Positions 41,859 to 49,966 of a DNA stretch of 64,000 nt are shown here, one piece after another (position 1 is the first letter of the stretch; each line of letters begins with the position of its first letter). Below the pieces are notes generated by a model that saw nothing but the letters and a program-made list of their open reading frames with translations, was not told the DNA's origin and ran no database searches. This stretch comes from Parafrankia discariae. Lineage in GTDB: Bacteria; Actinomycetota; Actinomycetes; Frankiales; Frankiaceae. The stretch lies in NCBI RefSeq assembly GCF_000373365.1, contig NZ_KB891285.1, forward strand, positions 62,001 through 126,000, read 5' to 3'. Made by a program: the position numbers and the translations under genes.

Positions 41859-42312
41859 TACTCGGGACGCCGACCGGCCCGGCGCCGTGTGGTCCTCCTG
41901 ACCTCGGTGAACCCGGCCTGACCTGGGCGGATCCCTCGCATTGATCGTCGGTGCGTGGTCCCGGCGAGTCCCACGGGATCCCACTGTTGACCATGGTTCA
42001 CGGGCGCATGGCGGGCAGCATCCGGGCGGGATCACGAGGCGTCAGCGGGCGTCTCCGCCCACGGGCTGGTGGTAGTAGTGGCTCCCATTTCTTTGTCCCG
42101 TTCCCCGGACAGCTCCTTCGCCTGTGCGGTACGCCGGCCGGGTCCGCCTGAAGATCATTAAATGCTGGCTGTCTGGCTGTCACGCCACAGCGCCGGAAAC
42201 CTCTCGTTCGAGTCAAAGATCAGGAAGATCTCGATCGTTGCCGTGCAGTGGGTGCCCGTCGTACCGGCAGGGTCAGGTGATCGTCACCGGATCGCAAGGC
42301 GACTGCTACGAT

Positions 42313-42351
42313 GTGGACTAGTTGTTGTCCTGATCCTGTTTGCTAGTCCAC
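42313..42351. promoter_or_regulatory. Inverted repeat upstream of the IetA-like gene
   Basis: gtggactag (42313-42321) and ctagtccac (42343-42351) are perfect complements separated by 21 bases, so half-site starts are 30 bases apart (about three turns). The right arm ends 20 bases before the ATPase start codon. It could be an operator bound by the ATPase's own C-terminal HTH, or a leader hairpin. Confidence 0.55.
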
Positions 42352-42371
42352 CAGCCCGGTAGGCTGATGCC

Positions 42372-43538
42372 ATGCCCTCGAACCCTTCCAACATCCAGGC
42401 GGACGAGCTCTCGGAGGTAGAGACAGATCTAGTCCATGTGGCGCGACTCGCCCTCGCCTCGAACTCCTCTCACGCACAGGTGACGCTCCGGCGCCTTGCA
42501 CGGCGATACAGAGACAGAAGGCCGGCGCTGGCATCGGATCTCGTCATGCTCCTTCGCGAAAGCCCCCTCAGGAGTAGTGCTGGTCGCGCAACGGTAATGG
42601 CGGAGCCGATCGACACGGAGTCACGCCTTCCTCTCGTTCGCGAAGAAGAGCATGTAGTACTTTCGGTTGAGCCAGTACTTGATACGGAAACAAATGCCTT
42701 GCTGCAACAGCTTCTTCGGGAACATCGAATGCCCGAACCTCTACTTGAGGCGGGTATATCCCCTACTCGAACTGCACTTTTTACGGGCCCTCCTGGTGTT
42801 GGAAAAACTCTCGCTGCACGTTGGCTAGCCAGGGAACTTGGCGTCCCCTTGATAGTGCTGGATCTTTCGACCGTTATTAGTAGTTTGCTGGGTCGCACAG
42901 GAAATAATCTTCGCAAGGTTCTTGATTACGCCAAGAGCACAAAAAGCATCCTACTTCTCGATGAGCTTGATGCTATTGCGAAGAAGCGTGATGACGTAAC
43001 GGATGTCGGTGAACTAAAGAGGTTGGTAACGGTACTTCTGCAAGAAGTTGATTCCTGGCCGGAGGGATCCCTTCTTCTAGCCGCAACGAACCACCCCGAA
43101 CTACTCGACCCGGCAGTGTGGCGACGATTTGAGCTTCTCGTCGAGTTTCCCCTACCTGAGTCGGAGAAACTTGCAGCAGCGATTCAGCGGTATCTTGACG
43201 GAAATGAAATTGGGAACGAAACGCTTTCCATGCTTGCGCAACTTTATGTGGGATCGTCATTCAATGACGTAGAACGTGAGGTGATGCGGGCTCGTCGGGC
43301 GGCTGTCTTGGACGGGACCTCCATCGAGCAGGCGCTTTTCCAGATAGCCCAGATTCGTATCCGAACGCTGCCGGCGGCCCAGCGCGGACGCTTTGTAGCC
43401 GAAATAATCAGAAGTACGGGAATGTCTCAGAGGCGAGCCAGCGAAATGACTGGTGTAAGTAGAGACACTATCCGTAAATATATGGTGAATCAGCCAAGCG
43501 GCAGCGTTAGCAGAGAGGAAATTGGGGATGCCGGATGA
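42372..43538 (+). CDS. ietA: IetA-like AAA+ ATPase with C-terminal HTH (antitoxin/defence partner)
   Basis: A 388-residue AAA+ ATPase. The N-terminal ~110 residues are helical. The ATPase core has Walker A GPPGVGKT (139-146), Walker B LLLDELDA (194-201), sensor AATNHPELLDP and arginine-finger region WRRFELLVEFPLP, of the 26S-regulatory/FtsH-like AAA type. Residues about 352-371 (SQRRASEMTGVSRDTIRKYM) form a clear helix-turn-helix. It overlaps the following subtilisin-like protease gene, reproducing the ietA-ietS order known as a plasmid toxin-antitoxin and an anti-phage system. GC is about 50% with many A/T-ending codons, far below the host, a sign of recent acquisition. Confidence 0.82.
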   Translation: MPSNPSNIQADELSEVETDLVHVARLALASNSSHAQVTLRRLARRYRDRRPALASDLVMLLRESPLRSSAGRATVMAEPIDTESRLPLVREEEHVVLSVEPVLDTETNALLQQLLREHRMPEPLLEAGISPTRTALFTGPPGVGKTLAARWLARELGVPLIVLDLSTVISSLLGRTGNNLRKVLDYAKSTKSILLLDELDAIAKKRDDVTDVGELKRLVTVLLQEVDSWPEGSLLLAATNHPELLDPAVWRRFELLVEFPLPESEKLAAAIQRYLDGNEIGNETLSMLAQLYVGSSFNDVEREVMRARRAAVLDGTSIEQALFQIAQIRIRTLPAAQRGRFVAEIIRSTGMSQRRASEMTGVSRDTIRKYMVNQPSGSVSREEIGDAG

Positions 43539-45759
43539 GCCGCGCTTTCTCCTCGGTTACGGTGAGCGTCTGACGGAACGTATCCCTCCGCCCGGTGGTG
43601 GAGGGGGGACGCAACTCGCCTACTCTTACCAGGAGGCAATAGAGCGTTTGCGCCCGAGGGTTAGGGAAGCTGCAACTATTTTGGACGCATTGCCACGCTC
43701 GGCATGTCCGGAAAATGAAGCCATCGGGGTAGTAACACTCCATCCTCAGTCCATCGCAAAATCGTATCATCCGCAGCAGCTATTTGACGAGTTTAGTCTT
43801 AGACAGGTAGGAAGCCGTCCCGTCACAGTCCAGCCGGAAAGATGGACTAGAGACGGGGATCCTCAGCCGCTGCCAAGTACAGATATATTTGTCGCAGGGA
43901 AACGTGAATCATTCGATCGTTGGGCCGCCGAGCTCGGCAATTTCCCGCATCGAATTAGTGATCAGATCCAACGATTGGAAGACTTCCGTGCGCCCACCAG
44001 CGCCGAGAAGATACGCAATACTTCTGGGGATTCGCAGATTTATTCGGCCGCATCAGTTGTACTCGAAGTCGGTCTACATGCAAGTAACTCTCGTGCGGCA
44101 CAGTACATTATTTTGGCGTTTGAAGAATATGCGTTGTCGCTTGATGTGCAGCCCGACCTAGATCGTAGAGTGTACGCAGGTGGTCTGTGCTTTATGCCCG
44201 TCGAGGCTCCGATTCATGCGGTTTCCGATCTTGCGCGATTTTCTTTTCTCCGGGTTGTACGCCCTATGCCTCGACTGCGCAGGCTGATGCCTATAGAAAG
44301 ATCAGTCCCACTCCCGAACTCGCCCGTTTCTCCCCTGCCGTCCGAGGGGCCTGTTGATCCCGATCTCCGAATGGCGATCTTCGACGGAGGGTTTGACGAA
44401 ACGAGTGACCTTGGTAGATGGGTGACCGCTATGGACGCTCAAGGGGTGTCTAGCTCCCGACCGATGCTTCTACAGCACGGCCATGATGTCACTTCAGCTG
44501 CTCTCTTCGGCTCTCTTATGGTCGGTAAACCGGCGCCGCGGCCGTACAGTCGAATTGATCATTATCGGGTCCTTGACGAGAAGACTGATAGCGACCCCTA
44601 CGAGCTTTACGATGTGTTGAAACGGATTGAGAGTGTACTAAAGCAGGAGTGCTATGAGCTTTTCAGCCTCAGTATCGGTCCAGCTCTCCCTGTTGAGGAC
44701 GATGAGGTTCATGCATGGACGGCGCTTTTGGATGAGTATCTCGCCGACGGTCGCGCACTGGCAGCGGTAGCGGTCGGAAACAATGGGGAAGGCGACTCTG
44801 ACCTGGGTGAGGCGCGGATCCAAGTACCCTCTGATTGCGTTAATGCCCTTGGTGTAGGCGCTGCGGATAGTGTGCGAGAGGGTTGGCAGCGTGCCAGCTA
44901 CAGCGCGTTTGGTCCCGGTCGCAGCCCCGGTAGAGTGAAGCCGGATCTCCTACATTTTGGGGGCGAAGACCGTGAGCCATTTATGGTCTACGCCACGGAC
45001 CGTTCTCCGCAAATAGCGTCGACTTGCGGCACGTCGTTCGCAGCACCTGCGGCGCTACGTCTGGCCTCCGGAATTCGCGCGCACTTTGGTAGTCGTCTGA
45101 ATCCTCTTGCGCTGAAGGCTCTCCTTATTCATGGTGCAGACGGGGCTATGAATGACAGGTCCGAGGTCGGTTGGGGCCGGCTGAGAGGCGATCTGGAAAG
45201 CCTTGTCACCTGCCCAGAGAACACTGTACGCGTGATCTATCAAGGCGAGCTGGAGCCGAGCCAGTACCTTCGCGCGCTGATTCCGATGCCTGATGAGCAG
45301 CTAAATGGAATGGTGGAAATCAGCGCGACCTTCTGCTATGCGACAGCTGTAGATCCACAGGACCCGGGAAGTTACACCCGGAGTGGGCTTGAGGTAACTT
45401 TCCGCCCCGATGCCCGCCGCTTCGCCAAGGACGACAGTACCGATCCTCAGAGCAAGGCCTTCTTTAAACGTACCAATTATGATTCGGAACAAACTCTGCG
45501 CCGAGATGCGCAGAAGTGGGACACAGTCCTCAACGCAAAACAGAGATTTCGCGGGAACACCCTTTATCGTCCCATGTTTGATATCCACTATAATGCGCGT
45601 CTGGGTGGAGGTATCGCTAGCTCGGCTAATAAAATCAGGTACGCACTTGTTGTTGCGGTTTACAGCACCAAGACCGACATTTACGATGCCGTGATTCGCA
45701 CATATGCTGGAAGGCTTGAGGTGCTCCAGCCTGTTGTGGAGATCTCTGTTCGCACGTGA
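43528..45759 (+). CDS. ietS: IetS-like subtilisin-family (S8) serine protease (toxin/defence effector)
   Basis: A 743-residue cytoplasmic-type subtilase with no signal peptide. The ~280-residue N-terminal region is unfamiliar. The protease domain has the full triad: Asp286 (AIFDGGF), His317 (QHGHDVTSAALFG), oxyanion Asn418 (AVGNNG) and Ser503 (CGTSFAAP). A ~200-residue C-terminal region follows. ATG 43528 has gagaggaaa eight bases upstream and overlaps the ATPase gene by 11 bases, so translation is coupled. In IetAS systems this protein is the toxin kept in check by the ATPase. The same role is inferred here. Low GC matches the ATPase and differs sharply from the 70%+ flanks. Confidence 0.84.
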   Translation: MPDEPRFLLGYGERLTERIPPPGGGGGTQLAYSYQEAIERLRPRVREAATILDALPRSACPENEAIGVVTLHPQSIAKSYHPQQLFDEFSLRQVGSRPVTVQPERWTRDGDPQPLPSTDIFVAGKRESFDRWAAELGNFPHRISDQIQRLEDFRAPTSAEKIRNTSGDSQIYSAASVVLEVGLHASNSRAAQYIILAFEEYALSLDVQPDLDRRVYAGGLCFMPVEAPIHAVSDLARFSFLRVVRPMPRLRRLMPIERSVPLPNSPVSPLPSEGPVDPDLRMAIFDGGFDETSDLGRWVTAMDAQGVSSSRPMLLQHGHDVTSAALFGSLMVGKPAPRPYSRIDHYRVLDEKTDSDPYELYDVLKRIESVLKQECYELFSLSIGPALPVEDDEVHAWTALLDEYLADGRALAAVAVGNNGEGDSDLGEARIQVPSDCVNALGVGAADSVREGWQRASYSAFGPGRSPGRVKPDLLHFGGEDREPFMVYATDRSPQIASTCGTSFAAPAALRLASGIRAHFGSRLNPLALKALLIHGADGAMNDRSEVGWGRLRGDLESLVTCPENTVRVIYQGELEPSQYLRALIPMPDEQLNGMVEISATFCYATAVDPQDPGSYTRSGLEVTFRPDARRFAKDDSTDPQSKAFFKRTNYDSEQTLRRDAQKWDTVLNAKQRFRGNTLYRPMFDIHYNARLGGGIASSANKIRYALVVAVYSTKTDIYDAVIRTYAGRLEVLQPVVEISVRT

Positions 45760-45799
45760 ACTTGGCTTGGGGAGAATTTTGGAGGCTGCGACGCGCCCG

Positions 45800-45844
45800 G
45801 CGAGCACGGCCGTCCACGGCCGCGCGCAGGCGGCCGCGCGGCGC
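45800..45844. terminator. GC-rich hairpins between convergent IetS and cyclotransferase genes
   Basis: Overlapping inverted repeats (gccgcgcg/cgcgcggc and cacggccgt/acggccg) mark the abrupt return to high GC at the end of the cargo pair. Confidence 0.45.
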
Positions 45845-45893
45845 GGCCTCCATCGCGCTTGATCCTAAATCGACGGTTTCGGCAACGTGCGGC

Positions 45894-46382
45894 CTACGTG
45901 GTTGCCTCGTGTCGGCGGCGCCATGCGGTGCATCGTTCGACGTAGGCGGGTAGGTGGTCGCGGGCGAAGTCGTCTGGGCTCCACACTGAGGCGGGGAGTA
46001 TCTCGTTGGGGTCGGCGCAGATGTAGGCCCATGCGTGGCGGTCGTGGTCCAGGCTGATGCGTCCGACGGTGTAGAAGTCGGCTTCGAACGAGTCGAGGGT
46101 CTCCCACTCGGCCGGTGTGAGGTCCTCGAAGAGGTGCCCGGTCGCGGTGGCGTCCTGGTCGTGGATGAGGCCGGGATAGATGCGTTCGGGGAGTGCGATG
46201 ACGCGCCATCCGGTGACGGTGACCGGTGAGCGGTGGGGGTCGCGGTCGATGAGGACGCGGAGCACCTCAGGGAAGAGAAGGCTTCCGTAGACGAACAGGG
46301 GTGCCGGGTCCGCCGATGCGGGGGCCAGTCGGCCAGAGGTCGGTGAGCTGGCTCGGGGTGAGGGGCTGTGTGTAGGTGGCAC
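45894..46382 (-). CDS. Gamma-glutamylcyclotransferase-family protein
   Basis: A 162-residue GGCT/AIG2-like fold protein. The FVYGSL phosphate-type loop (LFVYGSLLFPEVL) is present near the start, then GWRVIALPERIYPGLI, GHLFEDLTPAEWETLDSFEADFY (holding the acidic catalytic residue) and a Trp-Ala-Tyr strand. Such enzymes release 5-oxoproline from gamma-glutamyl amines or peptides. The start is uncertain. GTG 46382 is the only good in-frame start and overlaps the upstream gene by about 115 bases, so an undetected frameshift or a shorter non-standard start is possible. It is the last gene of the leftward operon 48448-45894. Confidence 0.72.
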   Translation of the reverse strand: MPPTHSPSPRASSPTSGRLAPASADPAPLFVYGSLLFPEVLRVLIDRDPHRSPVTVTGWRVIALPERIYPGLIHDQDATATGHLFEDLTPAEWETLDSFEADFYTVGRISLDHDRHAWAYICADPNEILPASVWSPDDFARDHLPAYVERCTAWRRRHEATT

Positions 46383-47463
46383 GGAAGACCTTCCCCACGG
46401 TGTCGGTGTCGGCGGTGTCGGCGAGATTGACGAACCAGTCGATGCCGGCGGGGTAGGCCCACAGATAGCTGCGTAGCTGGGGGTCGTTGCCGCGGTCGGT
46501 GAGGATGTCTGCGATCGTGCCCGCGGTCCAGAACGGGGCGCGGGCGCGGGCGTGCTCGGCGCATGCGGCAACAGGGCGGCCGGTGTTGATGGCCTGGTGG
46601 AGCTCGGCGCGGACGAGCTGGAGGTAGTGGTCCAGGCGGACGCGGGCGGTGACCGCGGTGTCGTCGGGGAGGACGAACAGGGGCATGGCCTGGGCGATGC
46701 CTTCCAACAGCACCTGGTACGGCACGTGGACCGACAGTAGGCGCGGCCACGGGACGTCGGTGGTCTCGGCGGTGGTGGTGTAGCTGGCGCTTTGGAGCGC
46801 GTGGCCGAGGATCTCGTGGAGGGCGAACTGGCGTAGCCGGGTCTTGGTGAAGGCGGCATTGCGGAGGTTGAACCGTAGCCGGACCTGGTGGCCGGTGCCG
46901 TCCAGCCAGTAGGCCCAGTAGGCGTCGACGTCGGCGGTCGTGATGTCCAGCGTGTACGGCGCATCGGTTTCGGCAAGGGCCCGGACAGCGGGCTCCAGCT
47001 CGTCGGCGGCGGCTCGGATGAGGTCCGGCGCGTCGGCGGTGTCGACCGGGCCTTCGGTATCGCGGAGCTGGCGGTCGGTGTCCGGTCCCCAGGAAATCCC
47101 GAGATCAGCGAGTGCCGCGCGGGCGCGGTCGCCTACGGCGGTGACGTACTCGTCGGACCATCCGCCGGCGGGGCATCCCTGAGTGGCGCTCAGGTAGGGG
47201 CCGAGTGGGGGCCGCTCGCCGAGCAAGGCCCCGAGATAGGCCAGGTGCGCCCGGAGCTGCTCGGCGCACACCTGGTCGTGCTCGGCTTCGGCGCGTTCGG
47301 CCAGCCTGCTGAGCGTGTCGTAGACGTCCAGGCGGCTCGGGGCCGCGGTGACCGGGGCGGCGGTGGGCGCACAGTCGAAGTCGATGACCGGGGCTGCCTG
47401 GCGCGCGGTCTCGTGGCCGTGCCATGCCCGTAGGGTCTGCTCTACCGCGTCACGGAGACGCAT
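46267..47463 (-). CDS. Putative gluzincin-type metallopeptidase
   Basis: A 398-residue protein whose C-terminal two-thirds resembles DUF885-type gluzincins. It has FALHEILGHALQS (residues about 219-231), then VLLEGIAQAM with a candidate third-ligand Glu, a long helix RVRLDHYLQLVRAELHQAINTG, and RSYLWAYPAGIDWF. The His-Glu spacing is HExxxH rather than HExxH, so zinc binding must be tested. The N-terminal ~170 residues are helical. It overlaps the upstream XRE regulator by 14 bases, suggesting the two are made together, reminiscent of ImmR/ImmA regulator-protease pairs although it is not an ImmA homologue by eye. Confidence 0.62.
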   Translation of the reverse strand: MRLRDAVEQTLRAWHGHETARQAAPVIDFDCAPTAAPVTAAPSRLDVYDTLSRLAERAEAEHDQVCAEQLRAHLAYLGALLGERPPLGPYLSATQGCPAGGWSDEYVTAVGDRARAALADLGISWGPDTDRQLRDTEGPVDTADAPDLIRAAADELEPAVRALAETDAPYTLDITTADVDAYWAYWLDGTGHQVRLRFNLRNAAFTKTRLRQFALHEILGHALQSASYTTTAETTDVPWPRLLSVHVPYQVLLEGIAQAMPLFVLPDDTAVTARVRLDHYLQLVRAELHQAINTGRPVAACAEHARARAPFWTAGTIADILTDRGNDPQLRSYLWAYPAGIDWFVNLADTADTDTVGKVFRATYTQPLTPSQLTDLWPTGPRIGGPGTPVRLRKPSLP

Positions 47464-48448
47464 GGGTGGTGTCCCATCGCAACGTCACGAACTGGTTCGG
47501 CCGGAGGTTGTAACGCGTCAGCTCGATGACGACGCCGTTCTCGCCGCGGGAGAACGACAGGCCGTCGGTCGCTGAGATCTCCGACCCGTCCGGCCGGTCC
47601 TCGGTTGCGGTGCATCGGGTGAGCGACGTGACGCCCTGGTGGCGAAGCCGGATCGTGAACGTGCCCGTCGGCCGGACGATCGACTGTCGCCAGTAGTGGT
47701 CGTAGACGAACCGCCCGCCGGAGCTGCGGTAGCCGACGATCGCGGACTCACCGGGCTGGATCGCGGGGAAGACCTGGCAGGCGAACCGGGCGTTCAGCTC
47801 GGTGTCATGGATGCGCTGGATGATGACGTTCCGGTCGGGGGAGGGCAGGGCCTCGATCTGCAACGGGCCGTTGGTGGTCTCGAACCACAGCTCCCGGTTC
47901 AGCCGGGTGAACGGCGTCGCGGTCGCGTTGTAGATCTCGTGCCGGTAGGTCAGGGTCGCCCATCCGTCGTCGGCCACGTCGATATCGATGGTCAGGCTGC
48001 GGTCCACGACGTCACCGGTCACCGCACCAGACGTCACCGGTGCGGCTGGTCCGGGTGCGCGGTTGGCGGCCTGTTCGGGGATGGCGGGTGTTCGGGCCTC
48101 ATCCGGTGCGGTCGGCGCTGGTGCCGCGGGTTCGGCAATGGTTGCCGGGGCGGTGGCTTCCCACGGGCGTGCGGCGAGACGGAAGTAGGCGCCGGGGATA
48201 CGCAGGGCGTCGGCGATGCGCTCGACCAGCTCGAGAGTGGCGATCCGGGTTTCTCCGGACATGACCCGGCTGACGCGGCTTTGGGTGAGGCCGCGGACGG
48301 GTGAGGAGACGCGGTCCTGACTGGCGCCGTCGTACTTGCGCATCAGACGGAAGATCGTCTGGAAGTCCATGGCTTCGCAGGCGGCGCGGAACTCGCCTCG
48401 TCCGAGGAGTTCGGGCGAGACGGTGTACGGAGGGGCGGGCTGGGCCAT
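47450..48448 (-). CDS. XRE-type HTH regulator with C-terminal sensory-like domain
   Basis: A 332-residue regulator. The N-terminal HTH (about 15-95) includes GLTQSRVSRVMSGETRIATLELVERIADALRIPGAYF, the pattern of actinobacterial Cro/C1-type proteins. After an Ala/Pro linker comes a beta-rich domain (about 160-332; GWATLTYRHEIYNATATPFTRLNRELWFET ... RFVYDHYWRQSIVRPTGTFTIRLRHQG). ATG 48448 is chosen because AGGAGA lies just upstream. It heads the leftward operon with the gluzincin and the cyclotransferase and is divergent from the small gene at 48785. It probably autoregulates in that gap. Confidence 0.8.
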   Translation of the reverse strand: MAQPAPPYTVSPELLGRGEFRAACEAMDFQTIFRLMRKYDGASQDRVSSPVRGLTQSRVSRVMSGETRIATLELVERIADALRIPGAYFRLAARPWEATAPATIAEPAAPAPTAPDEARTPAIPEQAANRAPGPAAPVTSGAVTGDVVDRSLTIDIDVADDGWATLTYRHEIYNATATPFTRLNRELWFETTNGPLQIEALPSPDRNVIIQRIHDTELNARFACQVFPAIQPGESAIVGYRSSGGRFVYDHYWRQSIVRPTGTFTIRLRHQGVTSLTRCTATEDRPDGSEISATDGLSFSRGENGVVIELTRYNLRPNQFVTLRWDTTHASP

Positions 48449-48784
48449 CCGCCATCTCCTCGGGTGCGGGCCGACTGGCATGGTCAGCGGGTGGTCAGGT
48501 CGCTACGCAGAGACTAACCCGGCCATGCAACGGTGGTATGGCCTGTTCGCGGTTGTTGTGCGGATCGGGCGCTCGTGTGGCGCTTGCTGACCGCTCGCCG
48601 AGCGGCGGACCGCCGGAATCCCATGCACTGAGTGCCATTCCATCTTGACGTTTCGTGACCCATCCGGATCCGGACAGTCTGATTCGCAAGCCATCCCGTC
48701 CCGTGTCGAGCGGCGTCCTCCGCGGGGCGGGGTGGCGTCCAGGCCGTGAGGCGGCATGAGAACGGATGAAGGGGGTGCGGCGGT
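48449..48784. other. Divergent intergenic region inside the element
   Basis: No gene is supported. It must contain promoters for the XRE operon to the left and the small protein to the right. I see no strong palindrome. Confidence 0.4.
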
Positions 48785-49270
48785 GTGGCCGAAGCCAACG
48801 ACGGGCGGGACAGCCGTGACACGGCGCGGGGGGAACGGGGGTTCGCGATGACCTGGGCGAGCGGGCCGTGTCAGGCGGATGCGGAACCGGGCGTCGGCCT
48901 GTTGCCGTGGGGCGCGGATGCCTGGGCGCTGGTCGTTCCTGCGGGCTCGTCCGCGTCGGCGCTGGCGGAAGCGATGGCGGGGATGCCTGCGGGGCTGCAC
49001 TTCGTGGAGGCCTACGGGGACGCGGACGTGGTGCTCGTCTACGCGGCGGCTGGGGTGCGGCTGTCCCGGCGGCAGCTTCCGGGGGACTTCCTGCGTTCCA
49101 TGCTCGAACTCGACCCGGCCACGGTGGGGGACGGTGCCGGGCGGCGGTGGATGACGGATGGGGAGCAGGACGCGTACGCCGCGGGGAAGGCGGATGTAGC
49201 GGATGCGCTGCGGCGACAGGTGATCCGCCGTCGGCGTCCGCGGTCGTGGAACCCCACTGCTCTGGGCTGA
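48785..49270 (+). CDS. Small element protein, homologous to 54638-54940
   Basis: A 161-residue protein of unknown function. The central part (ALAEAMAGMPAGLHFVEAYGDADVVLVYAAAGVRL) matches the element's other small protein at 54638 (LVAILGTLPADAFFTEHFGDVDAVLVFRQVP). It therefore belongs to a small family duplicated within this element. The C-terminal third, with TDGEQDAYAAGKADVADALRRQVIRRRRP, is extra and basic. Start GTG 48785 is used; ATG 48848 is an alternative that keeps the shared domain. Confidence 0.65.
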   Translation: MAEANDGRDSRDTARGERGFAMTWASGPCQADAEPGVGLLPWGADAWALVVPAGSSASALAEAMAGMPAGLHFVEAYGDADVVLVYAAAGVRLSRRQLPGDFLRSMLELDPATVGDGAGRRWMTDGEQDAYAAGKADVADALRRQVIRRRRPRSWNPTALG

Positions 49271-49326
49271 CATCGCGCACGTTCACAGGGGCCGGATCTC
49301 GTCGGGGGGATCCGGCCCTTGGCATG

Positions 49327-49749
49327 TCAGGACGATGCCGGCTCGTCCGACCTGGTCACGGCCTGCTCGACTACGGCGAGTCTGGTCACGATCTCGGTGA
49401 GACGGTCCTCGACACGGGCCAGTGCGGTGAGGATCTCCCGCCCGATGGGCTCGGCCGTCTCGGGGTCGTCGACCGGCGGGCCTGACAGGAGCACCTGAAT
49501 CAGGTGGTCGTCGGGCCACTCCAGAGCGCGGGCGATCGACGCGAGGGTCTTGTTCTGCACGCGGCGGCCGGCGCCGTGCTGAAGCTCGCGCAGCGTGGAC
49601 ACGGACACCCCGGACAGGCGGGCAAGGTCCTGCTGACCGATGCGGCGTCGCGCCATCCGCTCGTTGAGCGCAACGGCGACGGCGGCCCAGTCCTCACCAT
49701 CCACGGGGCCTCTGGTCCGGTACACCGGCGCGGTTTTCCGGTCAGCCAT
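49327..49749 (-). CDS. XRE-family regulator with C-terminal coiled coil (KorSA-like role)
   Basis: A 140-residue protein. The HTH covers about residues 25-80 (RMARRRIGQQDLARLSGVSVSTLRELQHGAG...NKTLASIARALEWPDDHL). A short amphipathic C-terminal helix (ILTALARVEDRLTEIVTRLAVVEQAV) should dimerise. It is divergent from the Pra-TraSA-RepSA operon, and the intervening region has two dyads (49819-49836 and 49859-49875). By position it is the likely repressor of transfer and replication genes, the role KorSA plays in pSAM2. Sequence homology to KorSA is not claimed. Confidence 0.82.
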   Translation of the reverse strand: MADRKTAPVYRTRGPVDGEDWAAVAVALNERMARRRIGQQDLARLSGVSVSTLRELQHGAGRRVQNKTLASIARALEWPDDHLIQVLLSGPPVDDPETAEPIGREILTALARVEDRLTEIVTRLAVVEQAVTRSDEPASS

Positions 49750-49818
49750 GCGCGCATATTAGCGGCCTGCAAAGAAGTCGGAAACGCATACCCGTGCCTC
49801 ATATCACCATGGCATGAA

Positions 49819-49836
49819 CCATGCGGGCCCGCATGG
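49819..49836. promoter_or_regulatory. 18-bp perfect palindrome, candidate operator
   Basis: ccatgcgggcccgcatgg reads identically on both strands. It is 70 bases from the XRE repressor start and about 130 bases from the Pra-like start. Confidence 0.55.
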
Positions 49837-49858
49837 GGCTCATACCACCCGTACATAC

Positions 49859-49875
49859 AACGCTTGGTTAGCGTT
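49859..49875. promoter_or_regulatory. Dyad aacgct-N5-agcgtt, candidate operator
   Basis: Perfect six-base arms separated by tggtt, 40 bases centre-to-centre from the neighbouring palindrome, in the same divergent promoter region. Confidence 0.55.
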
Positions 49876-49966
49876 TGATGCGCGCTTGCCGAGCGGTGGA
49901 TCGTGTATCTCATCGGCCGGAACGACCGGCCACAGATGACGGTCTGCGATGTGTGGAGGTGGCGTG

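Larger units (their letters stand above)
41655..42371. other. Left end of the element, 717 bp without a clear gene
   Basis: Mostly GC-rich non-coding sequence. A reading frame from about 41659 to 41794 gives plausible residues (TARELRRERVTWIDGPYVLG) but has no start and may be a gene remnant. A third att-like core lies at 41843-41858. GC content drops after 42130, and an inverted repeat precedes the AAA gene. Confidence 0.5.
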
